A stretch of 64,000 bases of DNA. Origin: Terribacillus halophilus. GTDB lineage: Bacteria > Bacillota > Bacilli > Bacillales > Amphibacillaceae. The position numbers and the translations under genes were made by a program. This document shows, piece by piece, positions 17,001 through 26,095 of this stretch. A model generated the notes under the pieces. It saw only the letters and a list, made by a program, of their open reading frames with translations, did not search any database and was not told the origin of the DNA. The DNA is taken from positions 124,001-188,000 of the forward strand of contig NZ_FMZB01000002.1 in NCBI RefSeq assembly GCF_900101385.1. Direction: 5' to 3'. Within the stretch, counting starts at the first letter, position 1. The number at the start of each line of letters is the position of its first letter.

Positions 17001-17041
17001 AAAATCCAATTTCTCAACATAAAATTAAGAAATTGGGTTTT
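17001..17041. terminator. Terminator downstream of the second DinB gene
   Basis: AAAATCCAATTTCT (17001-17014) pairs with AGAAATTGGGTTTT (17028-17041) with one GU pair. A/T runs on both sides allow function in either direction. Confidence 0.65.
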
Positions 17042-17108
17042 TATCATTACTTCGGAATAGCGCCCTATAGCGGTACAATGAAATGTAAGTTGCCTCATTT
17101 AATCCCCA

Positions 17109-17591
17109 TTAATATTTAGTTTTCCAGCTTTTTTGTAGCTTCCGAATGTAAACGATTTGCCCAATGTGGTAGGCGTTGTGCGTGGACAAGTTTCCTAGAA
17201 CTGCCCACCACTTTGCGTTCTCAGGGAAACCATTCACATCATTTTCTACCTTTTCTTCAGTCAGTACGTCTTGCCATTGAAGCAGGACCACTATGAGGCA
17301 CTTTTTTAAATCATCAAACGTTTTATGTTCTGGAATAATAAAGCTTTCATTATTGTCACTTATGGGCGCAACAGCATTCATATGAGATTTTTTGTATCTC
17401 TTTTGCCAAGTTTCATTCCAGTAAAGGAGATGTTGTGCAATTTCTGCAATACTGTTGCTTTCATCATTCGGTTTCCAAAATGCTTCTTCCTCTGATAAGT
17501 TTGCAACTGATTCTGAAAACGGAACGTACCAGCTAAGGTCGTTCGCATTTGCTAACAATTGATCTTCCAAAACATCTTTAGCGTGAGACAT
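17109..17591 (-). CDS. DinB-superfamily protein
   Basis: A 160-residue DinB/YfiT-type four-helix protein. The start is MSHAKDVLEDQ at 17591 with SD GAAGGAGTGTGATTGGT; a 21-codon upstream extension lacks an RBS. Histidines in AEIAQHLLYWN and THNAYHIGQIVYIRK match the metal-binding triad of the superfamily. It is only distantly similar to the DinB protein at 4958. It is a single-gene unit and the substrate is unknown. Confidence 0.82.
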   Translation of the reverse strand: MSHAKDVLEDQLLANANDLSWYVPFSESVANLSEEEAFWKPNDESNSIAEIAQHLLYWNETWQKRYKKSHMNAVAPISDNNESFIIPEHKTFDDLKKCLIVVLLQWQDVLTEEKVENDVNGFPENAKWWAVLGNLSTHNAYHIGQIVYIRKLQKSWKTKY

Positions 17592-17769
17592 ACCAATCAC
17601 ACTCCTTCTTATTATAAACTTTCTATTTCGACGCCCTTCTGAAATCTCCCGCATTATTCCGTTAAATGGCTAAGTGACACCTTAGGCTTTTTTATAGAAA
17701 AACTTGTAACCAAGGGGTTGTTTAAACGAGTAGACGTTTTCGAATTACTTTTGCCTTTCAACAATTAAA

Positions 17770-17797
17770 AAAGCTAGAATCCTAAGATTCTAGCTTT
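17770..17797 (-). terminator. Terminator of the pyruvyl transferase gene
   Basis: AAAGCTAGAATC and GATTCTAGCTTT form a perfect 12-bp stem with loop CTAA. On the minus strand it is followed by TTTTAATTG. Confidence 0.8.
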
Positions 17798-17801
17798 CCT
17801 T

Positions 17802-18839
17802 TCAGCTTCGGAAGAAATCTACCAACGGTTTGAAATCTTTACGCAAATCCACTTCATTCGGTTCTGCCTTCATCAACTTCTCTACCATTTGTTCCAACAA
17901 CTCCACGTCTTTGGAATCTGTATACTCAACAAAGTTAATGGAATCCAGCCAGTCGCGGTAGGAATGTTTGGCTTTTCCGTAGCTGTTGCCGAATACAAGA
18001 CACGGTGTCTTCGTAATGATGGAGAAGATCATCGTATGCAAGCGGTCCGTGATGATCAATTTCTTTGAGCCGATCAGATCCAGCATCTCGATGAAATGCC
18101 TCTCTCTGTCTGCATAATCAATGGTTGGAACGACATCCTCGTCCAAAACCGTATCGGTACGATCAACTGATCCAAATTTCTTCGTCCATTCCATCAGCTC
18201 GGAAACGAAGTCCTCCTCCATCACCTTTTCTTTATCAGCTCTCAGGAAGAACATGACACCTTCCCGCTCCTGCTCCCGAGGAACAACATCAAGTGACATC
18301 ACCATATCGGGCGTATATATCACTTCCGTATCAAATGTATCCCTTACAACATCCAAGGTTTGCGATTCTCTGGCCGCAATCGTCAGTTTTTTATTCTGAT
18401 GATACGCTTCTTGTGTTTTCTTCTTCTCCTGCTCACCATGTTCATTGTCTTCGAAAAACACCGATTGCGGCATGGAAATAGATTTATAATCCCTGAAAGC
18501 AGCGAAAACCTTGCGGCGATCTTCTTCAATATCCAAATACAAGCTACCAAGATTCCCACCCCCGGTGAACATGACAATATCATCTTCCCGGATGATGCCT
18601 TTTACGAATTCAATTCCCTCATCAGTCGCATAGTCCATGATTTCTATGTACTCATAATAAGGGAAGCGGCTCTTGATGAATTTCTCGATGCTATAGGCGA
18701 TCGCCTGATCCCCGATATTTGTATAACTCGGCGAACCAAATAGGAAGACTTTACGTTTATCATTTGTGAAAACCTCCGGTGAAACATTTGGTCCAATGCC
18801 TTTTGCAATATTATTTGTATCAATTGTTTGTATCGTCAT
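17802..18839 (-). CDS. Polysaccharide pyruvyl transferase family protein
   Basis: Transferase of the EpsO/EpsI/CsaB superfamily that adds ketal-linked pyruvate from PEP to surface glycans. The 345 residues contain the N-terminal FGSPSYTNIGDQAIAYS, the glycine motif MFTGGGNLGSLY, and the C-terminal DRLHTMIFSIITKTPCLVFGNSYGK, the conserved RLH region of the family. The SD is TGAGGAGGC. It is monocistronic with its own terminator and no exopolysaccharide cluster is nearby, so its acceptor glycan is encoded elsewhere. The membrane-protein gene upstream ends 98 bp away. Confidence 0.88.
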   Translation of the reverse strand: MTIQTIDTNNIAKGIGPNVSPEVFTNDKRKVFLFGSPSYTNIGDQAIAYSIEKFIKSRFPYYEYIEIMDYATDEGIEFVKGIIREDDIVMFTGGGNLGSLYLDIEEDRRKVFAAFRDYKSISMPQSVFFEDNEHGEQEKKKTQEAYHQNKKLTIAARESQTLDVVRDTFDTEVIYTPDMVMSLDVVPREQEREGVMFFLRADKEKVMEEDFVSELMEWTKKFGSVDRTDTVLDEDVVPTIDYADRERHFIEMLDLIGSKKLIITDRLHTMIFSIITKTPCLVFGNSYGKAKHSYRDWLDSINFVEYTDSKDVELLEQMVEKLMKAEPNEVDLRKDFKPLVDFFRS

Positions 18840-18937
18840 ATGAAATGCCTCCTCAGCACAACTTTTTTCGGCTGTACTCTTCCATACCCCGATTCAAAAG
18901 ATTGTATGCCTCAGGAAAGCGACAATTTCTTCCATGA

Positions 18938-20224
18938 CTACAGAACTTCTGTGATGTCCTCCTTCTTATTCCAACGATACTGATAAACGAAATCCAACGC
19001 ACCATCCGGCTCGGATACTTTATAAAGCTTGCCGGCAGCTTGCACAAATGTAGCATCTTCCATTAAAAAGACATCAACCGGGGTTTCGCCTGGGACCTCT
19101 TGATAATCATAATCAACTGCAACCTTCCATCTTATGACGGATTCCTCAGTCGAAACACGTGCAATTATAACCTGATCTTGATTGCGTTTTTCTTTATACA
19201 TCAGCAGCATACTGCCATCTTTATTTGAGCCAGCAATCGGCTGAGCCTCGAGCAAATCCGGGTACAACTCCTGAACGGTCTGCTGCGCCAGGTCTGCTTC
19301 CCCGTTTTCTTCGTCACCAAAGAAACCTTTCTGTACTTCTTTCTCATAAGCCGGATCCTCTGTTAGTCGGCCATCGGCAATACGATAATACTTACCGTTC
19401 AATGCATATAAATAGATGCCGCCTTCTTCATCGATGAAATAATCAGCTTGCTCGTAGCTCAGATTATCGGTAAGCTCCGGGTACTTTTCTGTCCACTCCT
19501 CCTCTTTGAAATGGACTTCCCCAGTGGCAGCGTCAAGAAAATACAGTTCCTCAGCTTTTCTATTCATGATCATGATACCATCCTCCGTGCGCCCAAGAAC
19601 ATACACCTGCCAGCTGGCTTTCCGGCTCCATTGCATTTCTCCCGTATCCAAATCTACGGCTATGATCTGGAATCGCGAGTCGCTTAAGGAGATACCGTTT
19701 TCGTGTCCATTCGGTATCTTCATCCGGATTTTATTAATGGCCAAATTGCTATCTTTCGATATGATTGTGGGGGAATCAAGACTCATCGTCACCGAGCGGC
19801 CTGCTGCATGAAAGACAGTCATAACGAATGATCCAATGATGAATTCACCAACAAGCAGAAAAATAATCATACCGATTACCTTCTTTAACGAACTCGACCT
19901 TTTAATCCCACGCACAAGGAATAGCATACATAATACGACGAACAAACCACCAAGAATCCATAGCGTCAAATCATGCCAAAACCAGCCTGTAAACGTCCAA
20001 TCATTAAAGAAATCGCCTCCCAGCAGCCAAAGAAGCAACGTTCCAAGCACTGCATGGACAAGCAAGAAACCTGCGAGTGAACCAATCGTCCTGTGCTTGT
20101 TTTGCTTGATCTTATCCACTGCCCATTTGCCGATAATGGTCAAAATCCAAATATAAATCAGTGTCAACATGGCATTATGTGCGAAATCATCATTGAAAAG
20201 CCAGTTACGAAAAATATCGGTCAT
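18938..20224 (-). CDS. Membrane protein with C-terminal PQQ-like extracellular domain
   Basis: Uncharacterised 428-residue protein. Four N-terminal hydrophobic helices (about 17-35, 48-67, 82-105, 116-137) precede a soluble region containing beta-propeller-like strands such as IIAVDLDTGEMQWSRKA, YFLDAATGEVHF and IYLYALNGKYYRIADG, which recall PQQ-repeat proteins and the PA2928-type family. The SD GGAGGAG precedes the start. No enzymatic residues are recognised; it may be a sensor or envelope-bound scaffold. It is followed on the same strand by the pyruvyl transferase gene. Confidence 0.78.
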   Translation of the reverse strand: MTDIFRNWLFNDDFAHNAMLTLIYIWILTIIGKWAVDKIKQNKHRTIGSLAGFLLVHAVLGTLLLWLLGGDFFNDWTFTGWFWHDLTLWILGGLFVVLCMLFLVRGIKRSSSLKKVIGMIIFLLVGEFIIGSFVMTVFHAAGRSVTMSLDSPTIISKDSNLAINKIRMKIPNGHENGISLSDSRFQIIAVDLDTGEMQWSRKASWQVYVLGRTEDGIMIMNRKAEELYFLDAATGEVHFKEEEWTEKYPELTDNLSYEQADYFIDEEGGIYLYALNGKYYRIADGRLTEDPAYEKEVQKGFFGDEENGEADLAQQTVQELYPDLLEAQPIAGSNKDGSMLLMYKEKRNQDQVIIARVSTEESVIRWKVAVDYDYQEVPGETPVDVFLMEDATFVQAAGKLYKVSEPDGALDFVYQYRWNKKEDITEVL

Positions 20225-20411
20225 GTTATCCTCCTCCTTTCATCAGCTGCCATTGTACAAATGAAATAGCCTACCTTGTTCGAGTGGTCCAACACGAATT
20301 GGCTTGCTTCATTTCCTTACGCATAAACTGCATTTTCGTTTCAATAATTTAGGACATCGGTTTGACTGTATTGCTCACTGGCAATACTGGAAAGTAAAAA
20401 GGAGCATCTTC

Positions 20412-21134
20412 ATGCCTGAATTCATACATGACAATCTGATTGTCCTCGTTCGGATCATTACCATCATCCCGCTGATGCTCATCGTGACATTATTCATGGG
20501 AAAACGCGCAATCGGCGAGATGCCAGTATTCGATTTTCTGATTATCGTCATTTTAGGGGCGCTGGTCGGCGCTGATATTGCCGACCCCAACATTAAACAT
20601 CTGCCTACAGCTTTTGCTATCATCGCCATCGGACTTTTTCAAAAAGCAATCGTAAAGTGGAAGATAGCTAACCGTAAAATTGGTAAGCTGCTTACACTCG
20701 ATCCGACTATCGTGATCCAGGATGGAACTTTTCTGTATGATAATATGCGAAAAATCGAATATTCCATCGATAATATTTTATTCATGCTGCGACAGAAGGG
20801 CATATTTGATATATGTGATGTAGAAACTGCTGTCATTGAACCGAACGGTACACTGAGTGTCTTAAGAAAACCTGCCAAACTGCCAGTTACCAGGGAAGAT
20901 CTCGAACTTCAGCAGCCAAGCTCCTCTATTGCTCTGCCTGTCATTTCAGATGGATTCATTCATTACGATACACTGTCCTATTTCGAACTGGATGAAGAAT
21001 GGTTAAGAAAACAGCTAGCTGAGGAAAACATCGTCGGAATCAACCATGTATTCTTCGCATCCATTTCACATCAACAGAATCTCCACATCAATTTAAAGGA
21101 TAGAAAACTGAACATTCCCCCGATCAAACATTAA
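20412..21134 (+). CDS. DUF421-domain membrane protein (YetF/YdfR/YrbG family)
   Basis: A 240-residue protein with three N-terminal membrane helices (about 7-95) and a soluble DUF421 domain (about 100-220). The motif LFMGKRAIGEMPVFDFLIIVI is the family hallmark. Its relatives in Bacillus are sporulation- or stress-related membrane proteins of unclear activity. I start it at MPEFIHDN (20412) with SD AAAAAGGAGC; an extension to 20304 has no RBS. It is divergent from the PQQ-like membrane gene. Confidence 0.88.
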   Translation: MPEFIHDNLIVLVRIITIIPLMLIVTLFMGKRAIGEMPVFDFLIIVILGALVGADIADPNIKHLPTAFAIIAIGLFQKAIVKWKIANRKIGKLLTLDPTIVIQDGTFLYDNMRKIEYSIDNILFMLRQKGIFDICDVETAVIEPNGTLSVLRKPAKLPVTREDLELQQPSSSIALPVISDGFIHYDTLSYFELDEEWLRKQLAEENIVGINHVFFASISHQQNLHINLKDRKLNIPPIKH

Positions 21135-21137
21135 AAA

Positions 21138-21164
21138 GAGCACTACCCTGTCAAGGTAGTGCTC
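21138..21164. terminator. Bidirectional terminator between DUF421 and nhaC genes
   Basis: GAGCACTACC (21138-21147) and GGTAGTGCTC (21155-21164) form a perfect 10-bp stem, with A-rich and T-rich flanks, between convergent genes. Confidence 0.8.
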
Positions 21165-21172
21165 GCTTCGTT

Positions 21173-22594
21173 TTAAGCCTCTGCCACTTTCATTTTTGGT
21201 TTCTTCTGCATCGCTTCTTTTTTCTCTTTGAAAGTCCAGCCGGTTAGACCATATAGCAAGGTGAACAGCGGCGTGATAAAGGCTAAGAAACAGAACGGCA
21301 AATAAGTGACTGTCGCAATGCCAAGCGCACCTGCAGTATAGATACCGCCGCCAGTCCAAGGAACCAAAGGTGCTCCCTGGGTTCCTGTATCCTCAAGGAT
21401 ACGCGATAGGTTTTCTGGCTCCAAATTCAATCGATCAAAGATCGGCCTCATCAGGGTACCACCCATGACCGTCGAGAAGTAGACCGAACCACCAACAGCA
21501 AGCATGACATAACTCACGATGATAGTCACTACAGTAAGTACACCTGTATGATTGATTTTCATCGCAAAGGAAGCAATCAATGCTTCAAGAACACCAGCAT
21601 CAGCCAGCATGCCACCTACTCCGAGAGCGAATAGGAATAATGCTATCAGCTCAAGCATACTCGTCAATCCCCCCCGCTGCAGGAGTTCATCAACAACAGG
21701 AATACCAGATTCCACTGCATAACCGCTATAGAATGTAGATAATGTGTCCACAAAGCTGAAGCCTTGATAAAATACTGCAATGACTCCGCCTATGGCTGCC
21801 CCTGCAAAAATAGCCGGGATTGCCGGTTTCTTCATCGCGAGCAAAGCAATCAATACAACAATCGGAATCAACGGAATGATTCCCAAATTGAAGTTATCCG
21901 CCAAGTATGATGTCAGCTGATTCACATCATCCGATCCCGCTCCGCTACCATGGTAGCGCAAGCCGATGAAGGTGAAAATACCAGCAGTAATGAGATAGGA
22001 CGGCACTGTCGACCAAAGCATATGCTTGATATGGCGGAATAGCTTTCCTCCCGTAACTGCCGGTGCCAGGTTTGTCGTATCTGACAGCGGGGACATCTTA
22101 TCCCCGAAGAATGCACCACTGACAATTGCTCCTCCTGTCAAACCTACCGGAATGCCAAGTGCCGTACCCACCCCCATCATTGCCACACCTGCAGTACCTA
22201 CCGTTCCCCAACTGGTACCTGTCGCAACGGATACAAGGGAACAGAACAATAATGTCGTCACCAAAAAGAACTGCGGTGTAATTGCCTGCACACCATAATA
22301 AATCAAAGTAGGCACAGTTCCAGATGCGATCCATGCACCGATTAAAATGCCGACGGTCAGCAAGATGATTCCCGGCATCAGCGCCTTGCTCATGGATTTG
22401 ACCATGGACTTCTCTATCTGCTGATAGTTGAATCCAAGTCCCATCATATAAGGGATGATGACCAACATGCTAATGAACATCAGTATTTGAATCGGTGCAT
22501 CAAATGCTAAAATTCCTACGGATACTACTGCCACGATTGACAAAAGCATCATCAATGCATAAATAAAAGACGGTTTCTTAATATCGGTTTCCAA
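21173..22594 (-). CDS. nhaC: Na+/H+ antiporter NhaC family
   Basis: Secondary transporter of 473 residues with about 11-12 hydrophobic helices. Family sequences include ATGTSWGTVGTAGVAMMG, SGAFFGDKMSPLSDTTNLA (the ion-binding D/S/T-rich loop) and TGTQGAPLVPWTGGG. NhaC proteins exchange sodium for protons, or in some Bacillus paralogues malate/lactate (MleN), so the substrate is not certain. It is a single-gene unit. The C-terminus is a short basic cytoplasmic tail. Confidence 0.9.
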   Translation of the reverse strand: METDIKKPSFIYALMMLLSIVAVVSVGILAFDAPIQILMFISMLVIIPYMMGLGFNYQQIEKSMVKSMSKALMPGIILLTVGILIGAWIASGTVPTLIYYGVQAITPQFFLVTTLLFCSLVSVATGTSWGTVGTAGVAMMGVGTALGIPVGLTGGAIVSGAFFGDKMSPLSDTTNLAPAVTGGKLFRHIKHMLWSTVPSYLITAGIFTFIGLRYHGSGAGSDDVNQLTSYLADNFNLGIIPLIPIVVLIALLAMKKPAIPAIFAGAAIGGVIAVFYQGFSFVDTLSTFYSGYAVESGIPVVDELLQRGGLTSMLELIALFLFALGVGGMLADAGVLEALIASFAMKINHTGVLTVVTIIVSYVMLAVGGSVYFSTVMGGTLMRPIFDRLNLEPENLSRILEDTGTQGAPLVPWTGGGIYTAGALGIATVTYLPFCFLAFITPLFTLLYGLTGWTFKEKKEAMQKKPKMKVAEA

Positions 22595-22873
22595 CCAACC
22601 ACTCCTTCAACCCGAGGTTACTTATTTATTTTGCTGAACAACGCATAACTTTTATTTCTTACCCGTTCAGCCGTTTATCAAAACTCACCTTTATAATGGT
22701 ACAGTAAATCGACATTGCACGAAAATAGCATCAGCAGCAGTTAAAAAGGATAAAAACGACTCAGCTTGGCAGACTCCAAGATAACTGGAGTGTTCTTAAA
22801 TATGCTCCAATATGGTGCCTTATCATCCATATACAAAGCCTCGTCATTCCCCTGACGCTTTTGGGCACAAAAA
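22595..22873. other. Intergenic region with a possible 29-codon ORF remnant
   Basis: No convincing gene is seen here. On the minus strand 22741-22830 could encode MDDKAPYWSIFKNTP... (29 residues) behind a weak GAGG. It has no recognised relatives and may be a remnant. Confidence 0.3.
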
Positions 22874-22899
22874 AATGACCTGCAAACCTGCAGGTCATT
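22874..22899 (-). terminator. Terminator of the DsbA-family gene
   Basis: AATGACCTGCA and TGCAGGTCATT form a perfect 11-bp stem with loop AACC just beyond the stop. On the minus strand a T-run (TTTTTGTG) follows. Confidence 0.85.
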
Positions 22900-22903
22900 C
22901 CTC

Positions 22904-23614
22904 TCATATCGAACAATTATCGTCTGTGCATACACCAGCGTCACCAGAACCAAAATTCTGGAACTTCGGCTGCTCGTTTTCTTCTTTCCATACCTGATTC
23001 AACGCACCGACGAATGTTTCCATCGGCTGTGCACCAGAGATGGTGTACTTATTATTGAAAATGAAGAAAGGAACACCTGTGATACCATACTGCTGTGCCA
23101 GCTGTTCATCTGCTCTTACCTCATCCAGATGTAACGTCTCATTCTCCAGAATCTCTCCTGCTTCGTTGCGATCCAAGCCTGACGCTTCTGCTATATCAAG
23201 CAGCGTTTCTCTCTCGCTGAGATTCTTGGATTCCGTGAAGTACGCATAAAGAAGATTCTCGGTGATCGCTTTTTCCTTGCCTTTTGTTTCAGCAAATTTA
23301 GCCAGCCGATGTGCATGTAATGTATTCGTCGGCTTCATCTCATCAAAGTTGAATGTAAGCCCAACTTCAGCTGCGTGCTGACCAATTTGCATGTTGTTCA
23401 CCTTTGCTTGCCCAATTGTCATGCCGTATTTATCAGCCAGAGCTTCATGGATGTTTTTTCCATTGTACACCCCAGCATTCGGATCAAGCTCAAAGCTTTT
23501 GAACACCATCTCCACACTGTCCTTATGTTCAAATTGTTCCAACGCAAGCTCCAGCTTCCGTTTACCTATATAACAGAAAGGACAGACAAAATCTGACCAT
23601 ACTTCAATTTTCAT
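22904..23614 (-). CDS. DsbA-family (FrnE-type) thiol oxidoreductase
   Basis: Cytoplasmic thioredoxin-fold protein of 236 residues with active-site motif C11-P-F-C14 in SDFVCPFCYIGKRKLE and the cis-proline loop GITGVPFFIFN near residue 190. FrnE-type proteins act as disulfide oxidoreductases or isomerases, in Deinococcus in oxidative stress. The start is at 23614, with SD AAAGGGGTG; a six-codon extension is less likely. The tail carries an extra cysteine pair (GVCTDDNCS), as in some FrnE proteins with a second redox site. Confidence 0.92.
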   Translation of the reverse strand: MKIEVWSDFVCPFCYIGKRKLELALEQFEHKDSVEMVFKSFELDPNAGVYNGKNIHEALADKYGMTIGQAKVNNMQIGQHAAEVGLTFNFDEMKPTNTLHAHRLAKFAETKGKEKAITENLLYAYFTESKNLSERETLLDIAEASGLDRNEAGEILENETLHLDEVRADEQLAQQYGITGVPFFIFNNKYTISGAQPMETFVGALNQVWKEENEQPKFQNFGSGDAGVCTDDNCSI

Positions 23615-23763
23615 CGTGACACCCCTTTTCACATTAAGATGATTTTAGCACAGACCCGACATTCCACAAAAAACGATGCCTGCATCCACCCATGACATAT
23701 GCATGAGGACATCCATTACCCGCATAAGATATAGCGTTTTTACCTATTAAAGGAGCGATCAGC

Positions 23764-23985
23764 ATGAATCAGCCTCAGCAAACAACCTACATCAGCACTG
23801 TCGACCCGCATATCTATCAAACATTACAAGGAATCCGGAACAAACAGATCATTGTGGAAACCGTTCGCGGATCCGTCACAGGGAAATTGACAACTGTCCG
23901 TCCGGATCATATTGTCGTCGAATCAGGGGGATCACCTTTCCACATTCGTACCGCGCAAATCGTTTGGGTCATTCCAAAAGGATAA
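23764..23985 (+). CDS. DUF2642 protein (YuzF-like)
   Basis: A 73-residue small beta-rich protein with an SH3/Sm-like look (RNKQIIVETVRGSVTGKLTTV ... HIVVESGGSPFHIR). It belongs to the DUF2642 group often seen next to spore-coat or catalase genes in Bacillus. The SD is AAAGGAGCG. It lies 12 bp before the Mn-catalase gene, so they form one operon. Function is unknown. Confidence 0.82.
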   Translation: MNQPQQTTYISTVDPHIYQTLQGIRNKQIIVETVRGSVTGKLTTVRPDHIVVESGGSPFHIRTAQIVWVIPKG

Positions 23986-23997
23986 GGAGGAAAACTG

Positions 23998-24894
23998 ATG
24001 TTCAAACGGGAAAACAGACTCGCAATTGAATTACCCGTCCCAGAGCACGGGGATCCAAACGCTGCTGCGGCGGTCCAAGAACTGCTAGGTGGCAAGTTCG
24101 GTGAAATGTCGACTTTGAATAACTATATGTATCAATCATTCAATTTTCGCAACAAGAAAAAACTAAAGCCTTTTTATGATTTAGTCGCAAGTATCACCGC
24201 AGAGGAATTCGGACATGTGGAGCTTGTGGCCAATACCATAAACCTTTTATCCCGCGGCAATACATTTTACACCGGAGATCCTGACGCCACACCTCTTCGT
24301 ACAGGCAAAGACAGCCGCAATACATATCACTTCATCGCTACCGCACAAACTGCATTAGCCGGAGACTCCATGGGGCGTGCCTGGACCGGAGATAATGTCT
24401 TTTCAAGCGGGAATCTCGTACTGGATCTCCTGCATAACTTCTTTCTCGAATGCGGCGCCCGGACACATAAGATGCGCGTCTATGAAATGACCGAACATGA
24501 AACAGCCCGGGAGATGATCGGCTATCTGCTTGTCCGCGGCGGTACACATGTACTCGCTTATGCCAAAGCGCTGGAAATTGCGACAGGAGTAGACGTCTCA
24601 AAATTGGTGCCTGTCCCTGATTTATCCAACACGAAGTTCGACCATGCCCGAAAATTTGAGAATCAAGGACTAGGCAATATTCTCTTCACTTGGAACGACA
24701 CGGGCGAATATGCAGACATCCGAAAAATCTGGAAAGGGAAGAACCCCGAGAATGGCAGTCAACTTGTCGTAAAACAAGGCGCGCCATTGGGCGGACCAAT
24801 CCCGGATTTGGAAGAGTTGCCCGAGGAATTTGCTCCTGGTATCGATCGGGATGATTATGAGCGAATTGCGAAAAGACTAATGGAAAATTTATGA
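23998..24894 (+). CDS. Manganese catalase family protein
   Basis: Non-heme dimanganese catalase of 298 residues decomposing hydrogen peroxide. The ferritin-like bundle carries the expected Glu/His ligands: E in GGKFGEMSTLNNYM, ITAEEFGHVELV, FFLECGARTH, and LVRGGTHVLAYAKAL. The C-terminal tail LEELPEEFAPGIDRDDYERI is usual for the YdbD-type family. The SD is AAGGAGGAAAA. It follows DUF2642 in the same operon. The shorter CotJC spore-coat protein is a related family. A hairpin at 24906-24935 probably ends the transcript. Confidence 0.93.
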   Translation: MFKRENRLAIELPVPEHGDPNAAAAVQELLGGKFGEMSTLNNYMYQSFNFRNKKKLKPFYDLVASITAEEFGHVELVANTINLLSRGNTFYTGDPDATPLRTGKDSRNTYHFIATAQTALAGDSMGRAWTGDNVFSSGNLVLDLLHNFFLECGARTHKMRVYEMTEHETAREMIGYLLVRGGTHVLAYAKALEIATGVDVSKLVPVPDLSNTKFDHARKFENQGLGNILFTWNDTGEYADIRKIWKGKNPENGSQLVVKQGAPLGGPIPDLEELPEEFAPGIDRDDYERIAKRLMENL

Positions 24895-24905
24895 GAAGCT
24901 GCCAT

Positions 24906-24935
24906 CGTGCAGGGGAAGTATCTCTAGCCTGCACG
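24906..24935 (+). terminator. Probable terminator after the Mn-catalase gene
   Basis: CGTGCAGG and CCTGCACG form a perfect 8-bp stem with a 14-base loop just after the stop codon. The following sequence is A/T-rich but has no clean T-run, so function is likely but not certain. Confidence 0.45.
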
Positions 24936-25151
24936 GTATAAAATTTCCCTATAAGTCCTTTGACACAACGTTCTTCATAAAAGCACGATATAACCAATCT
25001 AAAGGACTATGAAATCCCCCCTTTTCTTTTCAAAAATAGCTGCTTCTATTACTAAACACTCCAGTAAAATCCAAACACACACCACATATTCAATAAAATG
25101 GTATTCGATATGCTATGTTATAATCCGCTGGAATGCTATAAAAGGGGCCAT

Positions 25152-26060
25152 ATGATGAAAAAAATCTTGTTCTTCTTATTATCATGTATCTTATTAACGG
25201 CATGCAATTCACATGAAAACGCAAATGAGGAAGGAGCTGTACAAAAAGAAGAAACAAATAATGAAACGACAGCAAACGAGACCAGCCAAGATGCACAGAA
25301 AGATGGACAGCAACGTTCCCCAAATCAAAATGCTTCCAGGTCAAATGCCAGTAAGGATCTGACTGAAATCATCATTCCCACCATCACCATTCCGTCACCA
25401 TTTGGAGATGACGGAAATATCCGTTATAAGCATGACTCCATGGAAGAGTTCAGAAATGAGTACGGAGACGAAAATGACATGATCCACTTCAGCCTTGAGG
25501 ACGGACCTATTCGCTCTGTTAGCACCGGGGATAATATGAAAAACATCGTAAATTACGGCGATGCTTATATCAATATGCTGGAGGCACAAGCTTTTGCATT
25601 GGAGAATGAGGCAGACATCCATGCTGCTTACGACCTTTTTATCTCCAATCCTCCCGAACAGCTGAAGGATTTGACTCCAGCTGATTACAGATCATGGGAA
25701 GAAGCAACGAATGTGGAAAAGGGAATTATGCAGATGGTATTTCTTATCGCTCCAGCTGTCGGAGACACAAAATACATAGTAGAAAACGACTTGTACGATG
25801 AGGAAGCATTACCAGCCTTACAGAAACAATTCGAGCGGCTTGGATCTCCGAATGTATTGATACCTGCTCCTCAAACCGCGCTCGACCTGCAGCTTTATGA
25901 TAACGCTATGATGGTGCAGACTCTTTGGGGAGAGCTCGGTCAATTTGAAGATCCCCAAACCAACAAAGAAGAATTTGCCGCATTGTATAAACAAGTGAAT
26001 CAGGAAACGAACAATCTGCTTGTCCGGGTAAACTATACATTAAGTGAACCAATCGAATAA
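25152..26060 (+). CDS. Uncharacterised lipoprotein
   Basis: Secreted lipoprotein of 302 residues. The signal peptide ends in lipobox LLTACNS (cysteine near residue 17), followed by a low-complexity Asn/Glu/Thr/Gln linker (about 20-70) and a helical globular domain without recognised motif. It starts at MMKKILFF (25152) with SD AAAGGGG; an earlier in-frame ATG at 25098 lacks an RBS. It has its own terminator at 26070. No functional clue comes from its neighbours. Confidence 0.82.
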   Translation: MMKKILFFLLSCILLTACNSHENANEEGAVQKEETNNETTANETSQDAQKDGQQRSPNQNASRSNASKDLTEIIIPTITIPSPFGDDGNIRYKHDSMEEFRNEYGDENDMIHFSLEDGPIRSVSTGDNMKNIVNYGDAYINMLEAQAFALENEADIHAAYDLFISNPPEQLKDLTPADYRSWEEATNVEKGIMQMVFLIAPAVGDTKYIVENDLYDEEALPALQKQFERLGSPNVLIPAPQTALDLQLYDNAMMVQTLWGELGQFEDPQTNKEEFAALYKQVNQETNNLLVRVNYTLSEPIE

Positions 26061-26069
26061 ATAATAATA

Positions 26070-26095
26070 GGCTGCCATTGTTCGGCAGCCCTTTT
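26070..26095. terminator. Terminator after the lipoprotein gene
   Basis: GGCTGCC (26070-26076) and GGCAGCC (26084-26090) form a stem followed by CTTTTT. It overlaps the 3' end of the convergent GH127 gene and probably serves both. Confidence 0.75.

Larger units (their letters stand above)
16671..17108. other. Intergenic region with operators, a Fur-like palindrome and a terminator
   Basis: No credible gene is seen in these 438 bp. Besides the separately listed repeats, a good SD at about 16815 leads only into a four-codon frame (MEKH-stop), perhaps a remnant. At 16941-16954 ATAATGATCATTAT is a perfect palindrome resembling a Fur box, without an iron gene next to it. A bidirectional terminator lies at 17001-17041. 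Confidence 0.5.

Noticed and set aside
22741-22953. A 70-codon minus-strand ORF after the FrnE gene
   Set aside because: Its first half overlaps the end of the FrnE gene in another frame and crosses its terminator. A shorter 29-codon version is noted at low confidence.
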